Part shown: one piece after another, positions 1 to 8,344 of the stretch
How the letters are laid out: each line of letters opens with the position of its first letter
Position numbering within the stretch: the first letter of the stretch is position 1
DNA from: JABSQH01 sp039177505
GTDB lineage: Bacteria > Actinomycetota > Acidimicrobiia > Acidimicrobiales > Ilumatobacteraceae
Assembly (NCBI GenBank): GCA_039177505.1
Contig: JBCDFR010000007.1
Coordinates: 25,547 to 89,546, forward strand
Length of the DNA stretch: 64,000 bases
Direction of reading: 5' to 3'
Position numbers and translations under genes: made by a program
Notes under the pieces: generated by a model
The model's input: the letters and a program-made list of their open reading frames with translations, nothing else
Databases searched by the model: none
What the model was told of the DNA's origin: nothing

Positions 1-32
1 GTGCCAGGCACCAGATGTCGCACGTCCGTCGA

Positions 33-944
33 CTACGCGAAGTGGCTGGCGACTTCGGCGTGGAACAGGCGGTACTGGTCGAGGCGCTCGTCGAGGCCGC
101 CACCGAAGGTGAAGTCGGGAACGATGAATTCGTCGATACCCAGCTCGGCGTACCGGCCGAGCTCCTCGACGAGTTGCGAGGCCGGGCCGACGATGGAGCG
201 CTCGCCCATGTCGCCGTCGCGGATGTTGGCGATCAACGACTCGTCCTCGGTGAGGAACACCATTGCCTGGCATGTGCGCCTGATCGATGCCGGGTCGCGT
301 CCGGTGTCGGCACATGCCCGCTCGAGCTTCTCGACCCCTGTGGCGACGAGGTCCGGCGCGCCCCAGGCATTCCACTCGTCAGCGAAGCGGCACACCAACC
401 GCAGCATGCGCGGCCCTGCGCTGCCGACGAGGATCGGCAGCGGCGACTGCACCGGCTTCGGATCGCACGGCGCGTCGGTGAACTGGAAGTACTCGCCGTC
501 GAAGGTGGTGCGCTCCTCGGTGAGCAGCGAACGGATGACTTCGATGGCCTCTGCGAACCGGTCGACCCGCGGCTTGGGCGCTGGCAGCTCGACGCCGTAG
601 GCGCCGTGCTCGTTGATCTGCCATCCGGCGCCGAGACCGAGCACAAAACGCCCGCGTGACAGATGGTCGATGGTGGCGGCGCGGTTGGCCAGCAACGACG
701 GGTGGTGAAACGTCGTTGGAGCGACGAGCGTTCCGAGGCGTAGCCGTTCGGTGATCGCCGCCAGCGCGGGGATCACCGACCAACATTCGTGGACCGGCCC
801 GAGCGGCGCCTCCGTCGAGCCCGTGTTGTTCATGTAGTGGTCGGCGTACCACATCGCGTGCCAACCCTCGGCGTCGGCGAAGCGGGCGAGATCGAGTGTC
901 TCGTCCATCGGATGAGCAGGATTGGTCCAGACGGAGAACTTCAC
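33..944 (-). CDS. LLM class F420-dependent oxidoreductase
   Basis: The 303-residue protein reads as a luciferase-like monooxygenase (TIM barrel). The N-terminus MKFSVWTNP, the early WHAMWYADHY segment, and the central stretches TLVAPTTFHHPSLLANRA and GRFVLGLGAGW are the conserved barrel strands of this family. In actinobacteria such proteins usually use coenzyme F420 or FMN to oxidise or reduce small organic substrates; the substrate cannot be read from sequence. The ATG start is followed directly by the first barrel strand, so the N-terminus looks complete, and the length is normal. It stands alone on the minus strand, divergent from the methyltransferase at 1150. Family confidence is high; F420 rather than FMN use is inferred from the family and the host type. 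Confidence 0.88.
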   Translation of the reverse strand: MKFSVWTNPAHPMDETLDLARFADAEGWHAMWYADHYMNNTGSTEAPLGPVHECWSVIPALAAITERLRLGTLVAPTTFHHPSLLANRAATIDHLSRGRFVLGLGAGWQINEHGAYGVELPAPKPRVDRFAEAIEVIRSLLTEERTTFDGEYFQFTDAPCDPKPVQSPLPILVGSAGPRMLRLVCRFADEWNAWGAPDLVATGVEKLERACADTGRDPASIRRTCQAMVFLTEDESLIANIRDGDMGERSIVGPASQLVEELGRYAELGIDEFIVPDFTFGGGLDERLDQYRLFHAEVASHFA

Positions 945-1093
945 GACGCCGACCGTACTGCGACGCCACGGGGGCCGCCCTCCCCGGAGGGCGGGCGACC
1001 GGTCGGTGACCGGCTCGATCGTCCGGGTGATGCTCAGGTGTGACTTTGTTGTCCACTCGCCCGGCGCTGTGAAAACGCCGTGACGGCAGCACC

Positions 1094-1128
1094 GGGGGGG
1101 CGAGGGGGGCGAGGGGGGGGGGCGAGGG
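1094..1128 (+). repeat. G-tract repeat (G7, G6, G10, G3 separated by CGA)
   Basis: Four runs of G (7, 6, 10 and 3 long), each separated by CGA or CGA-like spacers, lie in the divergent intergenic region and end about 20 bases before the GTG start at 1150. Four G-tracts with short loops fit a G-quadruplex-forming sequence, and mononucleotide runs of this length are prone to slippage. A regulatory role is not shown by the sequence. Confidence 0.7.
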
Positions 1129-1149
1129 TCGAGGCGTAACCTTCGCGCG

Positions 1150-1902
1150 GTGAGCGACAGCGGCTGGGACGAGCACGCCGAGTGGTGGATCGAGCGATTC
1201 GCCGAGGGTGACGACCTCGACTACGCCAACCAGATCATTCCCTTGGCCGTGAGCGAACTCGCCGGCGCGTCGACGGTGGTCGACGTCGGCGCTGGCGAGG
1301 GTCAACTCGGTCGTGCACTCGCCGATGCGCACGGATGCCGGGTGATCGGCATCGATCCGACCGAGCAACTCGTGGCCACCGCAGCGGCGCAGGGTGCGAT
1401 CGGAGTGCGAGCCGAAGCGCAACGACTGCCGTTGGCCGATGCCAGCGTGGATGGCACGCTCGTCGCACTCGTGCTCGAGCACGTCGATGATCTGGATGCT
1501 GCCGTCGCCGAGATCGCTCGGGTGACGCGACCGGGTGGCCGGTTCGCGCTGTTCCTGAATCACCCGATCATCCAGACACCGGGCAGCGGGTTGATCGACG
1601 ACCACACGATCGATCCACCCGAGTGGTATTGGCGCCTCGGCCCCTATCTCGTCGAGCACGCCGGCACGGAACAGGTCGAACGGGGCGTGCACCTGCGATT
1701 CGTGCACCGCCCGCTCAGCCGCTACGTCAACGAGCTCGCCGAGCACGGGTTCGTGATCGAGCGAATGGTGGAACCGTCCCCGTCGGCGGCGTTTTCTGGT
1801 CCCCACGGCGAAGCAGCTGCGTATCCGCGGTTGATGTACCTCCGGTGCCGCCGCACGGCGGACCCACGGTCGTTCGCGCCGCGAGGCGGATCGGTAGGGT
1901 GA
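1150..1902 (+). CDS. class I SAM-dependent methyltransferase
   Basis: The protein (250 residues) has the Rossmann methyltransferase core. SAM motif I is VVDVGAGEG near residue 40, followed by the acidic residue of strand 2 (VIGIDPTEQ), motif II/III around LVLEHVDDLDAAV, and the post-motif ARVTRPGG loop typical of the Methyltransf_11 family. The methyl acceptor is unknown; small metabolites are usual for this family. The GTG start follows a G-rich leader. The gene ends 4 bases before rapZ on the same strand, so the two are probably co-transcribed. Confidence 0.85.
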   Translation: MSDSGWDEHAEWWIERFAEGDDLDYANQIIPLAVSELAGASTVVDVGAGEGQLGRALADAHGCRVIGIDPTEQLVATAAAQGAIGVRAEAQRLPLADASVDGTLVALVLEHVDDLDAAVAEIARVTRPGGRFALFLNHPIIQTPGSGLIDDHTIDPPEWYWRLGPYLVEHAGTEQVERGVHLRFVHRPLSRYVNELAEHGFVIERMVEPSPSAAFSGPHGEAAAYPRLMYLRCRRTADPRSFAPRGGSVG

Positions 1903-1906
1903 GGGC

Positions 1907-2752
1907 GTGGCCGACATCGTCCTCATCACCGGGTTGTCCGGTGCGGGACGTTCCGGCGTTGCCGACGTGTTGGAGGACCTCGGGTGGTACGTCGTCGACA
2001 ATCTGCCGACGACGCTGATCGGCACCATCGTCGATTTGGCGGCGAAGCCGAACAGCGACATCGACCGGCTCGCCCTCGTCGCCGGCCGTCAGCACGACGA
2101 AGTGCTCACTCGGGTTGGTGAGCTCCGTGCGGCCGGCCACCACGTGACGGTGTTGTTTCTCGATGCGAGTGCCGCTGAGCTCGTGCGCCGCTACAACGCC
2201 ACCCGTCGTCGCCATCCGCTCGCCGACGAGGCCGCGGGGCTGGTCGAGTCGATCGAGATGGAGCGGGCATCCCTCGACCCCGTGCGTGGCGCGGCCGACC
2301 TCGTCATCGATACGACTGACCTCAACGTGCACCAGTTGAAAGAGCGCGTCATCAGCGCCTTCGACGACTCGCGCAGCGCTCGGTTGCAGGTGTCGGTGGA
2401 GAGTTTCGGCTTCAAGCACGGCCTGCCGCTCGACGCCGACATCGTGATGGACGTGCGGTTTCTACCGAATCCGCACTGGGACGACGATCTGCGGCCCCTC
2501 ACCGGGCACGATCCGAAGGTGCGCGATCACGTCCTCGAGACCGCAGCGGCGTCGCAGTTCGTCGAGCAACTCGACGCGCTCTTGGTATCGCTCCTGCCGC
2601 AATACGCAGCAGAAGGGCGCAGCTACTTGACGTTGGCGATCGGTTGCACCGGCGGCCGGCACCGATCGGTGGCGGTTGCTGAGGAAGTCGCCGCCCGGTT
2701 GCGTAGGAGTGGGACCGCAGTGCGGGCCACACATCGCGACGTGTCCCGGTAG
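1907..2752 (+). CDS. rapZ: RapZ family nucleotide-binding protein (RNase adapter)
   Basis: The 281-residue product matches RapZ/YvcJ in length and motifs. It has a P-loop GLSGAGRSG at residues 8-16 (Arg replaces the usual Lys, a variant I believe is common in actinobacterial RapZ), VVDNLP near residue 27, and the family C-terminal signature IGCTGGRHRSV around residue 245. In Enterobacteria RapZ binds the GlmZ small RNA and RNase E; in Gram-positive bacteria its role is less clear. GTG start 4 bases after the methyltransferase stop. In many actinobacteria rapZ is followed by yvcK and whiA before gap; here gap follows directly. Confidence 0.93.
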   Translation: MADIVLITGLSGAGRSGVADVLEDLGWYVVDNLPTTLIGTIVDLAAKPNSDIDRLALVAGRQHDEVLTRVGELRAAGHHVTVLFLDASAAELVRRYNATRRRHPLADEAAGLVESIEMERASLDPVRGAADLVIDTTDLNVHQLKERVISAFDDSRSARLQVSVESFGFKHGLPLDADIVMDVRFLPNPHWDDDLRPLTGHDPKVRDHVLETAAASQFVEQLDALLVSLLPQYAAEGRSYLTLAIGCTGGRHRSVAVAEEVAARLRRSGTAVRATHRDVSR

Positions 2753-2916
2753 CACGCGCGCTGAATCCCCCGTGTCGAGTGCTCCGTCATCGGCGAACAA
2801 GAACCGACGAAGGACCTGCACGCAACCGTCGAACTGCTGACTACAGTCGGCTCGGACCTCTCGAGGGGTCACCCATCTCCGTTTCACTCATCACCCAACG
2901 AAGGGATGCCTCCAAC

Positions 2917-3927
2917 ATGACGATCAAGGTCGGGATCAACGGCTTCGGCCGGATCGGTCGGAACTTCTTCCGTGCCGCCCGCGCGCGCAACGCCGACATC
3001 GAGTTCGTCGCCGTCAACGACCTCGGGTCGCTCGACACGATGGCTCATCTGCTCAAGTACGACTCTGTACTCGGCACCTTGCCCGACAAGATCTCGGCAA
3101 CCAAGACCGGCATCAAAGTCGGCAACGAGACCCTCCGGGTGCTCAGCGAGCGTGACCCCGCGCAGCTCCCGTGGGGCGATCTGGGCGTCGACCTGGTGAT
3201 CGAGTCGACCGGCATCTTCACGTCGCGCGACAAGGCGGCGACGCATCTCGATGCGGGCGCACCGTTGGTGATGGTGTCCGCCCCGTCTTCGGGCGCCGAT
3301 GCGACGTTCGTGTACGGCGTGAACCACAAGGACTTCAAGCCGTCTCAGCACAAGGTGATCTCCAACGCCAGCTGCACGACCAACTGTTTCGTCCCGATGG
3401 TCAAGGTGCTCGACGACACCTTCGGCGTGGTCAACGGCATGATGACCACGATCCATGCCTACACGGGCGACCAGTCGCTCGTCGACGGTCCGCACTCGGA
3501 CCTGCGACGCGCCCGCGCTGCGGCGATCAACATCACGCCGACCTCGACCGGAGCGGCCCGGGCGACGTCGCTCGTGATGGAGTCGATGAAGGGCAAACTC
3601 GACGGCACCGCACTCCGGGTGCCGATCCCTACCGGTTCGCTCACCGACTTCACGGCCAATCTGCGGCGCAAGGCCAGTGTCGAGGAGATCAACGAGGCGT
3701 TCAAGGCCGCTGGCAAGAAGAGCCTGAAAGGTGTGCTGCGCTACAGCGAGGAACCGCTGGTGTCGAGCGACATCGTCACCGACGAACACTCGTGCGTCTT
3801 CGACTCGGGACTCACGATGAGCATGGGCAAGATGGTCAAGGTCAACGGCTGGTACGACAACGAGTGGGGCTACTCGTGTCGCCTCGTCGACATGACCTTG
3901 TACGTCGGGCCGAAGGTCAAGCGCTGA
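2917..3927 (+). CDS. gap: type I glyceraldehyde-3-phosphate dehydrogenase
   Basis: GAPDH oxidises and phosphorylates glyceraldehyde-3-phosphate to 1,3-bisphosphoglycerate in glycolysis. The 336-residue protein starts MTIKVGINGFGRIGR (NAD-binding glycine motif) and carries the catalytic signature SNASCTTNC with Cys153 as nucleophile. The phosphate and NAD contacts THAYTGDQ-like and WYDNEWGYS near the C-terminus are present. I chose ATG 2917 because the upstream in-frame extension (from 2779) is not conserved in the family. It is the first gene of gap-pgk-tpiA; pgk begins 7 bases after its stop. Confidence 0.97.
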   Translation: MTIKVGINGFGRIGRNFFRAARARNADIEFVAVNDLGSLDTMAHLLKYDSVLGTLPDKISATKTGIKVGNETLRVLSERDPAQLPWGDLGVDLVIESTGIFTSRDKAATHLDAGAPLVMVSAPSSGADATFVYGVNHKDFKPSQHKVISNASCTTNCFVPMVKVLDDTFGVVNGMMTTIHAYTGDQSLVDGPHSDLRRARAAAINITPTSTGAARATSLVMESMKGKLDGTALRVPIPTGSLTDFTANLRRKASVEEINEAFKAAGKKSLKGVLRYSEEPLVSSDIVTDEHSCVFDSGLTMSMGKMVKVNGWYDNEWGYSCRLVDMTLYVGPKVKR

Positions 3928-3934
3928 TTTTTCG

Positions 3935-5068
3935 ATGAGCGACGCGGCGATTCCTCGATTGGAGGACCTCGAAGCCCGACTCGGCGACCTCGACGGTAAA
4001 CGCGTGCTGGTACGCACCGACTTCAACGTTCCGCTCGACCAGGACTCGTCGCCGGCGGCGATCACCGACGACTTCCGCATCCGCTCGGCGTTGCCCACGA
4101 TCGAGTGGTTGCTCGAGCGCGGTGCCACGGTGATTACCGGCAGCCATCTCGGCCGGCCGAAAGGTGAACCCGACCCGCGCTATTCGATCGACCCGGTACG
4201 GGCGCGGCTAGCAGAAATGGTTCCATCGGTCGAAGTGCTCGAGAACCTGCGCTTCGATCCTGGTGAGACCGGCAACGACGACGTGTTCGTCGCCCAACTC
4301 GTCGACGGCGTCGATGGGTACGTCAATGATGCGTTCGGAGCGTCGCACCGCGCCCATGCGTCGATCGTCGGACCTCCGAAGCATGTGCCGGCGGCGATGG
4401 GCCGACTGCTCGAGCGCGAGGTCGAGGTGCTCCTCGGGATGCGCGAGAAGCCGAAGCGGCCATTCGTCGCCGTGCTGGGCGGGGCCAAGATCTCCGACAA
4501 GCTCGGCGTGGTCGAGGCGCTGATGGGTGTGGTCGACGCTCTGGTGATCGGTGGAGCGATGTGTTTTACCTTCTTCGCGGCGCAGGGCAAGTCGATCGGC
4601 GACTCACTGTTCGAGCCGGACATGGTCGACACGTGCAAGCGATTATTGGAGCGATCGGCCAGCGACGGCCCGACAATCCATCTGCCCGACGACATCACCG
4701 GGGTGGATCCGAACGGTGGATTCGCCACATTCGGCACGCAGTTGCCCGATGGATGCAAGGGCTTCGACATCGGACCTGGCACGGCGGCCGCGTTCACCGA
4801 TGTGATCATGGACGCCCGCACCGTGTTCTGGAACGGCCCGATGGGCATGTTCGAAGACGAACGGTTCGCTGCCGGCACCCGCACGATTGCCGAGGCGATG
4901 GGGGAGACCAAGGCCTTCACGGTGGTCGGCGGCGGCGACTCGGCTGCCGCTCTGTCGCAGTTCGGCTTCGACCATGACGTCGATCACGTATCGACCGGCG
5001 GCGGCGCCAGCCTGGAGCTCCTCGAACACGGCGATCTCCCCGGCCTGCAGGCGTTGCGAAGCGAATAG
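3935..5068 (+). CDS. pgk: phosphoglycerate kinase
   Basis: This enzyme transfers the acyl phosphate of 1,3-bisphosphoglycerate to ADP in the cytoplasm. The 377-residue protein has the N-domain signature RVLVRTDFNVP (residues about 24-34), the substrate-binding HLGRPKG, the hinge/C-domain LGGAKISDKL, and the nucleotide site VVGGGDSAAAL with the C-terminal STGGGASLE. It is slightly short for the family (about 390-400). The ATG start is 7 bases after gap and the stop is 16 bases before tpiA, a tight glycolytic operon. Confidence 0.97.
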   Translation: MSDAAIPRLEDLEARLGDLDGKRVLVRTDFNVPLDQDSSPAAITDDFRIRSALPTIEWLLERGATVITGSHLGRPKGEPDPRYSIDPVRARLAEMVPSVEVLENLRFDPGETGNDDVFVAQLVDGVDGYVNDAFGASHRAHASIVGPPKHVPAAMGRLLEREVEVLLGMREKPKRPFVAVLGGAKISDKLGVVEALMGVVDALVIGGAMCFTFFAAQGKSIGDSLFEPDMVDTCKRLLERSASDGPTIHLPDDITGVDPNGGFATFGTQLPDGCKGFDIGPGTAAAFTDVIMDARTVFWNGPMGMFEDERFAAGTRTIAEAMGETKAFTVVGGGDSAAALSQFGFDHDVDHVSTGGGASLELLEHGDLPGLQALRSE

Positions 5069-5084
5069 TGAGGACGAGCCAATC

Positions 5085-5864
5085 ATGAGCAGAACCCCAT
5101 TGATCTCCGGCAACTGGAAGATGTACCTCAACCATTTCGAGGCCATCCAGACCGTGCAGAAGCTGCACTACGTGACGCCCAAGGAGGTCTACGAGAGTGT
5201 CGAGGTGAGCGTGCACCCGCCGTTCACCGATCTGCGATCGGTGCAGACGGTGATCGAGAGCGAGGAGTTCGACTTCGCGCTCGGCGCCCAGCACTGTCAC
5301 TTCGAAGATGCCGGGGCATTCACGGGGGAGGTGTCTCCGGCGTTCTTGGAGAAGCTCAACGTGCGGTATGTGATCGTCGGCCACAGCGAGCGCCGTGAGC
5401 TGTTCGGCGAAACCGACGACATGGTGCACCGCAAGGTCGGCGCAATCATGAACTACGACATGACACCGATCGTGTGCGTCGGTGAGACCCTCGTCGAGCG
5501 CGAGAACGGCGACACGCAGGCGAAGGTCCTCGGCCAGCTCACGGCTGCGTTGACCGACCGCACGCCCGAGCAGATCGCCAAGATCGTCATCGCCTACGAG
5601 CCGATCTGGGCGATCGGTACCGGCGTCAACGCCACGGCGGCCGATGCCCAAACTGTGTGCGCGTCGATCCGCGGTCGCGTCGCCGAACTCGCCGATGCGG
5701 ACACCGCAGCGGCCCTGCGCATCCAATACGGCGGCTCGGTCAAGCCAGGCAACGCCGAGGAGCTGATGGGTCAGGCCGACGTCGACGGCGCACTCGTCGG
5801 TGGGGCGAGCCTGCACCCTGAGGACTTCGCACGCATCGTCGAACTCGCCGCTGCCGCTCGCTGA
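5085..5864 (+). CDS. tpiA: triose-phosphate isomerase
   Basis: Interconverts dihydroxyacetone phosphate and glyceraldehyde-3-phosphate. The 259-residue TIM barrel shows all catalytic positions: Asn and Lys in ISGNWKM (residues 8-14), the electrophilic His in VGHSERRELF, the catalytic Glu in AYEPIWAIGTG, and the phosphate-binding YGGSVKPGN and GALVGGASL. The ATG at 5085 gives the standard N-terminus; the longer in-frame upstream reading overlaps pgk and is not family sequence. Last gene of the glycolytic set. In related genomes secG usually follows; here an ABC transporter intervenes. Confidence 0.97.
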   Translation: MSRTPLISGNWKMYLNHFEAIQTVQKLHYVTPKEVYESVEVSVHPPFTDLRSVQTVIESEEFDFALGAQHCHFEDAGAFTGEVSPAFLEKLNVRYVIVGHSERRELFGETDDMVHRKVGAIMNYDMTPIVCVGETLVERENGDTQAKVLGQLTAALTDRTPEQIAKIVIAYEPIWAIGTGVNATAADAQTVCASIRGRVAELADADTAAALRIQYGGSVKPGNAEELMGQADVDGALVGGASLHPEDFARIVELAAAAR

Positions 5865-6094
5865 ACGAGATGCTGCTGAGGCTGGTCGACGTCCCTGGTA
5901 GCGGTGTTTTCACACAGCGGAAACAGACCGTGCCTGTTCCTGGTCATTGACGCACTGCTAGGGTTTTCACATCCCTGATTCACCACGGGAGGGATCACGG
6001 CCGCCCCATGGTCGAACGCCGCGTTTCGGCGCGGGCGGTTCCCGCGGTGCAACCGCACTCCCGTATTAGGTATTCCATCCAGGAGGACAACTAC

Positions 6095-8212
6095 GTGAAC
6101 AGCACACGACGGAGCAGCAAGCTCCTCGCGCTCGCAGCCGCGGCCGCGCTCGTTGTTGCCGCATGCGGTAGCGACGACGACGACGGCGTCGCTGGCGACG
6201 GAACAACTGCCACTAGCGAGGTCGATGGAGGTGACACGACCGGGACTACCGAGGAAGGCGAGGATACGTCGGACGACGATGGCGGTGACGACATGTCCCT
6301 CGATGCCAGCGATGTCGGCACCGTTGGCGGTAGCGCATGTGGCATCCCGCACGGCCAATACGATGAAGGCGACGCCCCGGCGGGCGAAGTACGGGTTGCG
6401 TGGAACCAAGCTTTGTACTCGTTCAACTCCGACACAAACCGAGGCAACGCAACGGCGAACGCCAACCCGCTCTACCTCATGAAGGCAGGCGGCTTCTCGT
6501 ACTACGACGCGGATCTGAACCTGATCAACAACGATCAGTTCGGTACCTGCACCGTCGAGTCGCTCGATCCGCTGACGGTCACCTATGCGATCAATGAGGG
6601 TGTGACGTGGTCCGACGGCGTCCAGGTTGATGCGGCTGACCTACTCATCGCATGGGCGGCTCAGAGCGGCGTCTACAACGATGCCGACACCGTGGTGACC
6701 GACGACGGGGTGTCTGCCCAGGCTGATGAGAACGGTGAGCCCGTGATCGACGGGCCCGATGGTGAAATCACCTCGTCCGATGAAGAGACCTATGCAGCGG
6801 CATTCGACCCCGACACCGGCGAGCTGCTGGACGGTTTCACGTACGCAGAGTCCACAGGCGTGTCGTTCGACTCGGCGAGCGAATCCCTACAGCTCATCAC
6901 GCAGGTGCCGGAGATCTCCGATGACGGTCTGTCGCTGACTGCGACGTGGGACACGTTCTACGTCGACTATCAGACCGCTGGCATCGGTGTCGGTGTCCCG
7001 GCTCACGTGGTCGGCCAGAACGCCCTCGGCATCGATGACCCGAGCGAGGCCAAGGATGCACTCATCGAGGCGCTTCAGACGGACAACGACGACGTCAAGC
7101 CGATCTCGGAGTCATGGAACCGGGACTTTGATGCAACGTCGTTGCCCGACAACTCGAGCGTGTACGCCGGTTTCGGGCCGTACAACCTGACGTCGTTCAA
7201 CGACAGTGGAACGATGGTCTTCGAGGCGCGAGAGGATTACACCTGGGGCCCGCAGCCCGGTGTGGAGACGATCGTGTACTCGATCATCGGCGATCCGACC
7301 GCAGCCGTGCAGGCGATGGCCAACGAAGAGGTCGATGTCATCGAGCCCCAGGCTACGACGGACATACTCACCCAGCTCCAAGGCATCGCCGATCGCGGCG
7401 TTGTCGTCCAGCAGAGCGACGGCGCAACGTTCGAGCACATCGACTTCGCGGTCGACAACGGTGGTCCGTTCGACCCTGCCACGTACGGTGGCGATGAAGA
7501 AACTGCCAGGGCGGTTCGCCAGGCGTTCTTGCTCGCCGTTCCGCGACAGGAAATCGTCGATCGGTTGATCGTTCCACTCAACGAGAACGCCGAAGTGAGG
7601 GATTCGTTCACGCAGGTGCCGGGTTCACCGCTGTACTCCGAAATGGTCGAGGGCAACGGCTCGTCGTTCTATTCAGAGGTGGATATCGACCAGGCAGAGC
7701 AGCTACTGGCGGACGCTGGCGTGGAGACGCCGATCGATGTCCGCAACCTCTTCGCAGACGACAATCCTCGTCGTGCCTCCGAGTACGAGCTGATCCGCGA
7801 TTCCGTGTCCGAGGCTGGATTCAACTTGATCGACGGGCGCGATATCAACTGGGGCTCGAACCTGAGCAACACGTCGATCTATGACGTGACGTTCTTCGGT
7901 TGGCAGACGACGGCGATCGCCGTTGCCGACAGTCAGGCGAACTACGTGACCGGAGGGCTGAACAACTTCTATGGATACAGCAATCCGGCCGTCGACGAAC
8001 TCTATGACGAGCTCACCGCGACCACCGACTCTGATCTTCAGAACCAGTTGCTGATCGACATCGAGTCCGTGCTGTTCGAGGATGCGTTCGGACTGCCGCT
8101 CTTCCAGTTTCCGCAGGTGACGGCCTACAATTCCACCTTCGTCGATGGGGTGTCGTCGATTGCGATCTCGCCAACGGTGTTCTTCAACGTGTGGGATTGG
8201 ACACCCGCCTGA
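6095..8212 (+). CDS. peptide/oligopeptide-type ABC transporter substrate-binding lipoprotein
   Basis: A 705-residue extracytoplasmic binding protein of the SBP_bac_5 (DppA/OppA) type. It starts at GTG 6095 behind a strong AGGAGG at 6081-6086. The N-terminus has basic residues, a hydrophobic stretch and the lipobox LVVAAC, then an acidic D/G/T-rich linker (about residues 30-75) that tethers the domain to the membrane. Family features include VTYAINEGVTWSDGVQVDAAD, ending in the usual FPQVTAYN segment. It is longer than typical OppA (about 540), partly because of an inserted acidic region near residues 180-260. The ligand is not readable; peptides are the usual substrates. It heads the transporter locus with permeases at 8345 and 9885 and ATPase at 11719. 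Confidence 0.9.
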   Translation: MNSTRRSSKLLALAAAAALVVAACGSDDDDGVAGDGTTATSEVDGGDTTGTTEEGEDTSDDDGGDDMSLDASDVGTVGGSACGIPHGQYDEGDAPAGEVRVAWNQALYSFNSDTNRGNATANANPLYLMKAGGFSYYDADLNLINNDQFGTCTVESLDPLTVTYAINEGVTWSDGVQVDAADLLIAWAAQSGVYNDADTVVTDDGVSAQADENGEPVIDGPDGEITSSDEETYAAAFDPDTGELLDGFTYAESTGVSFDSASESLQLITQVPEISDDGLSLTATWDTFYVDYQTAGIGVGVPAHVVGQNALGIDDPSEAKDALIEALQTDNDDVKPISESWNRDFDATSLPDNSSVYAGFGPYNLTSFNDSGTMVFEAREDYTWGPQPGVETIVYSIIGDPTAAVQAMANEEVDVIEPQATTDILTQLQGIADRGVVVQQSDGATFEHIDFAVDNGGPFDPATYGGDEETARAVRQAFLLAVPRQEIVDRLIVPLNENAEVRDSFTQVPGSPLYSEMVEGNGSSFYSEVDIDQAEQLLADAGVETPIDVRNLFADDNPRRASEYELIRDSVSEAGFNLIDGRDINWGSNLSNTSIYDVTFFGWQTTAIAVADSQANYVTGGLNNFYGYSNPAVDELYDELTATTDSDLQNQLLIDIESVLFEDAFGLPLFQFPQVTAYNSTFVDGVSSIAISPTVFFNVWDWTPA

Positions 8213-8226
8213 TCGGTAATCCGCAT

Positions 8227-8260
8227 CGTTGGGCGCCGGGCTCCGGCTCGGCGCCCAACG
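8227..8260 (+). terminator. 15-bp hairpin with UCCG tetraloop between binding protein and permease
   Basis: Arms CGTTGGGCGCC and GGCGCCCAACG pair perfectly over 11 bp, and the stem continues inward (one further pair, one G-U, then two pairs) to a TCCG tetraloop. It starts 14 bases after the binding-protein stop and lies about 85 bases before the permease start. There is no strong U-run. Such hairpins often cause partial termination or 3'-end protection so that the binding protein is made in excess of the membrane parts; that role is inferred. Confidence 0.8.
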
Positions 8261-8344
8261 GTTCTATCGGGGGCGGGGGCGCCGCTGCCGTATGGGAGCG
8301 CGTAGCGCTCTCATCGGACCACCCGGTTGAGGAGCCTTAGCCTG

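Noticed and set aside
379..2061. Long minus-strand open frame over the methyltransferase and the start of the LLM gene
   Set aside because: It runs antisense to well-supported genes, has Arg/Pro-rich composition typical of GC-rich shadow frames and matches no family.
2884..4128. Long minus-strand frame antisense to gap and pgk
   Set aside because: Shadow of strongly conserved glycolytic genes; composition is not protein-like.
5947..5964. TTGACG and TAGGGT as a promoter for the binding-protein gene
   Set aside because: The hexamers are only 6 bases apart, too close for a sigma-70 promoter.
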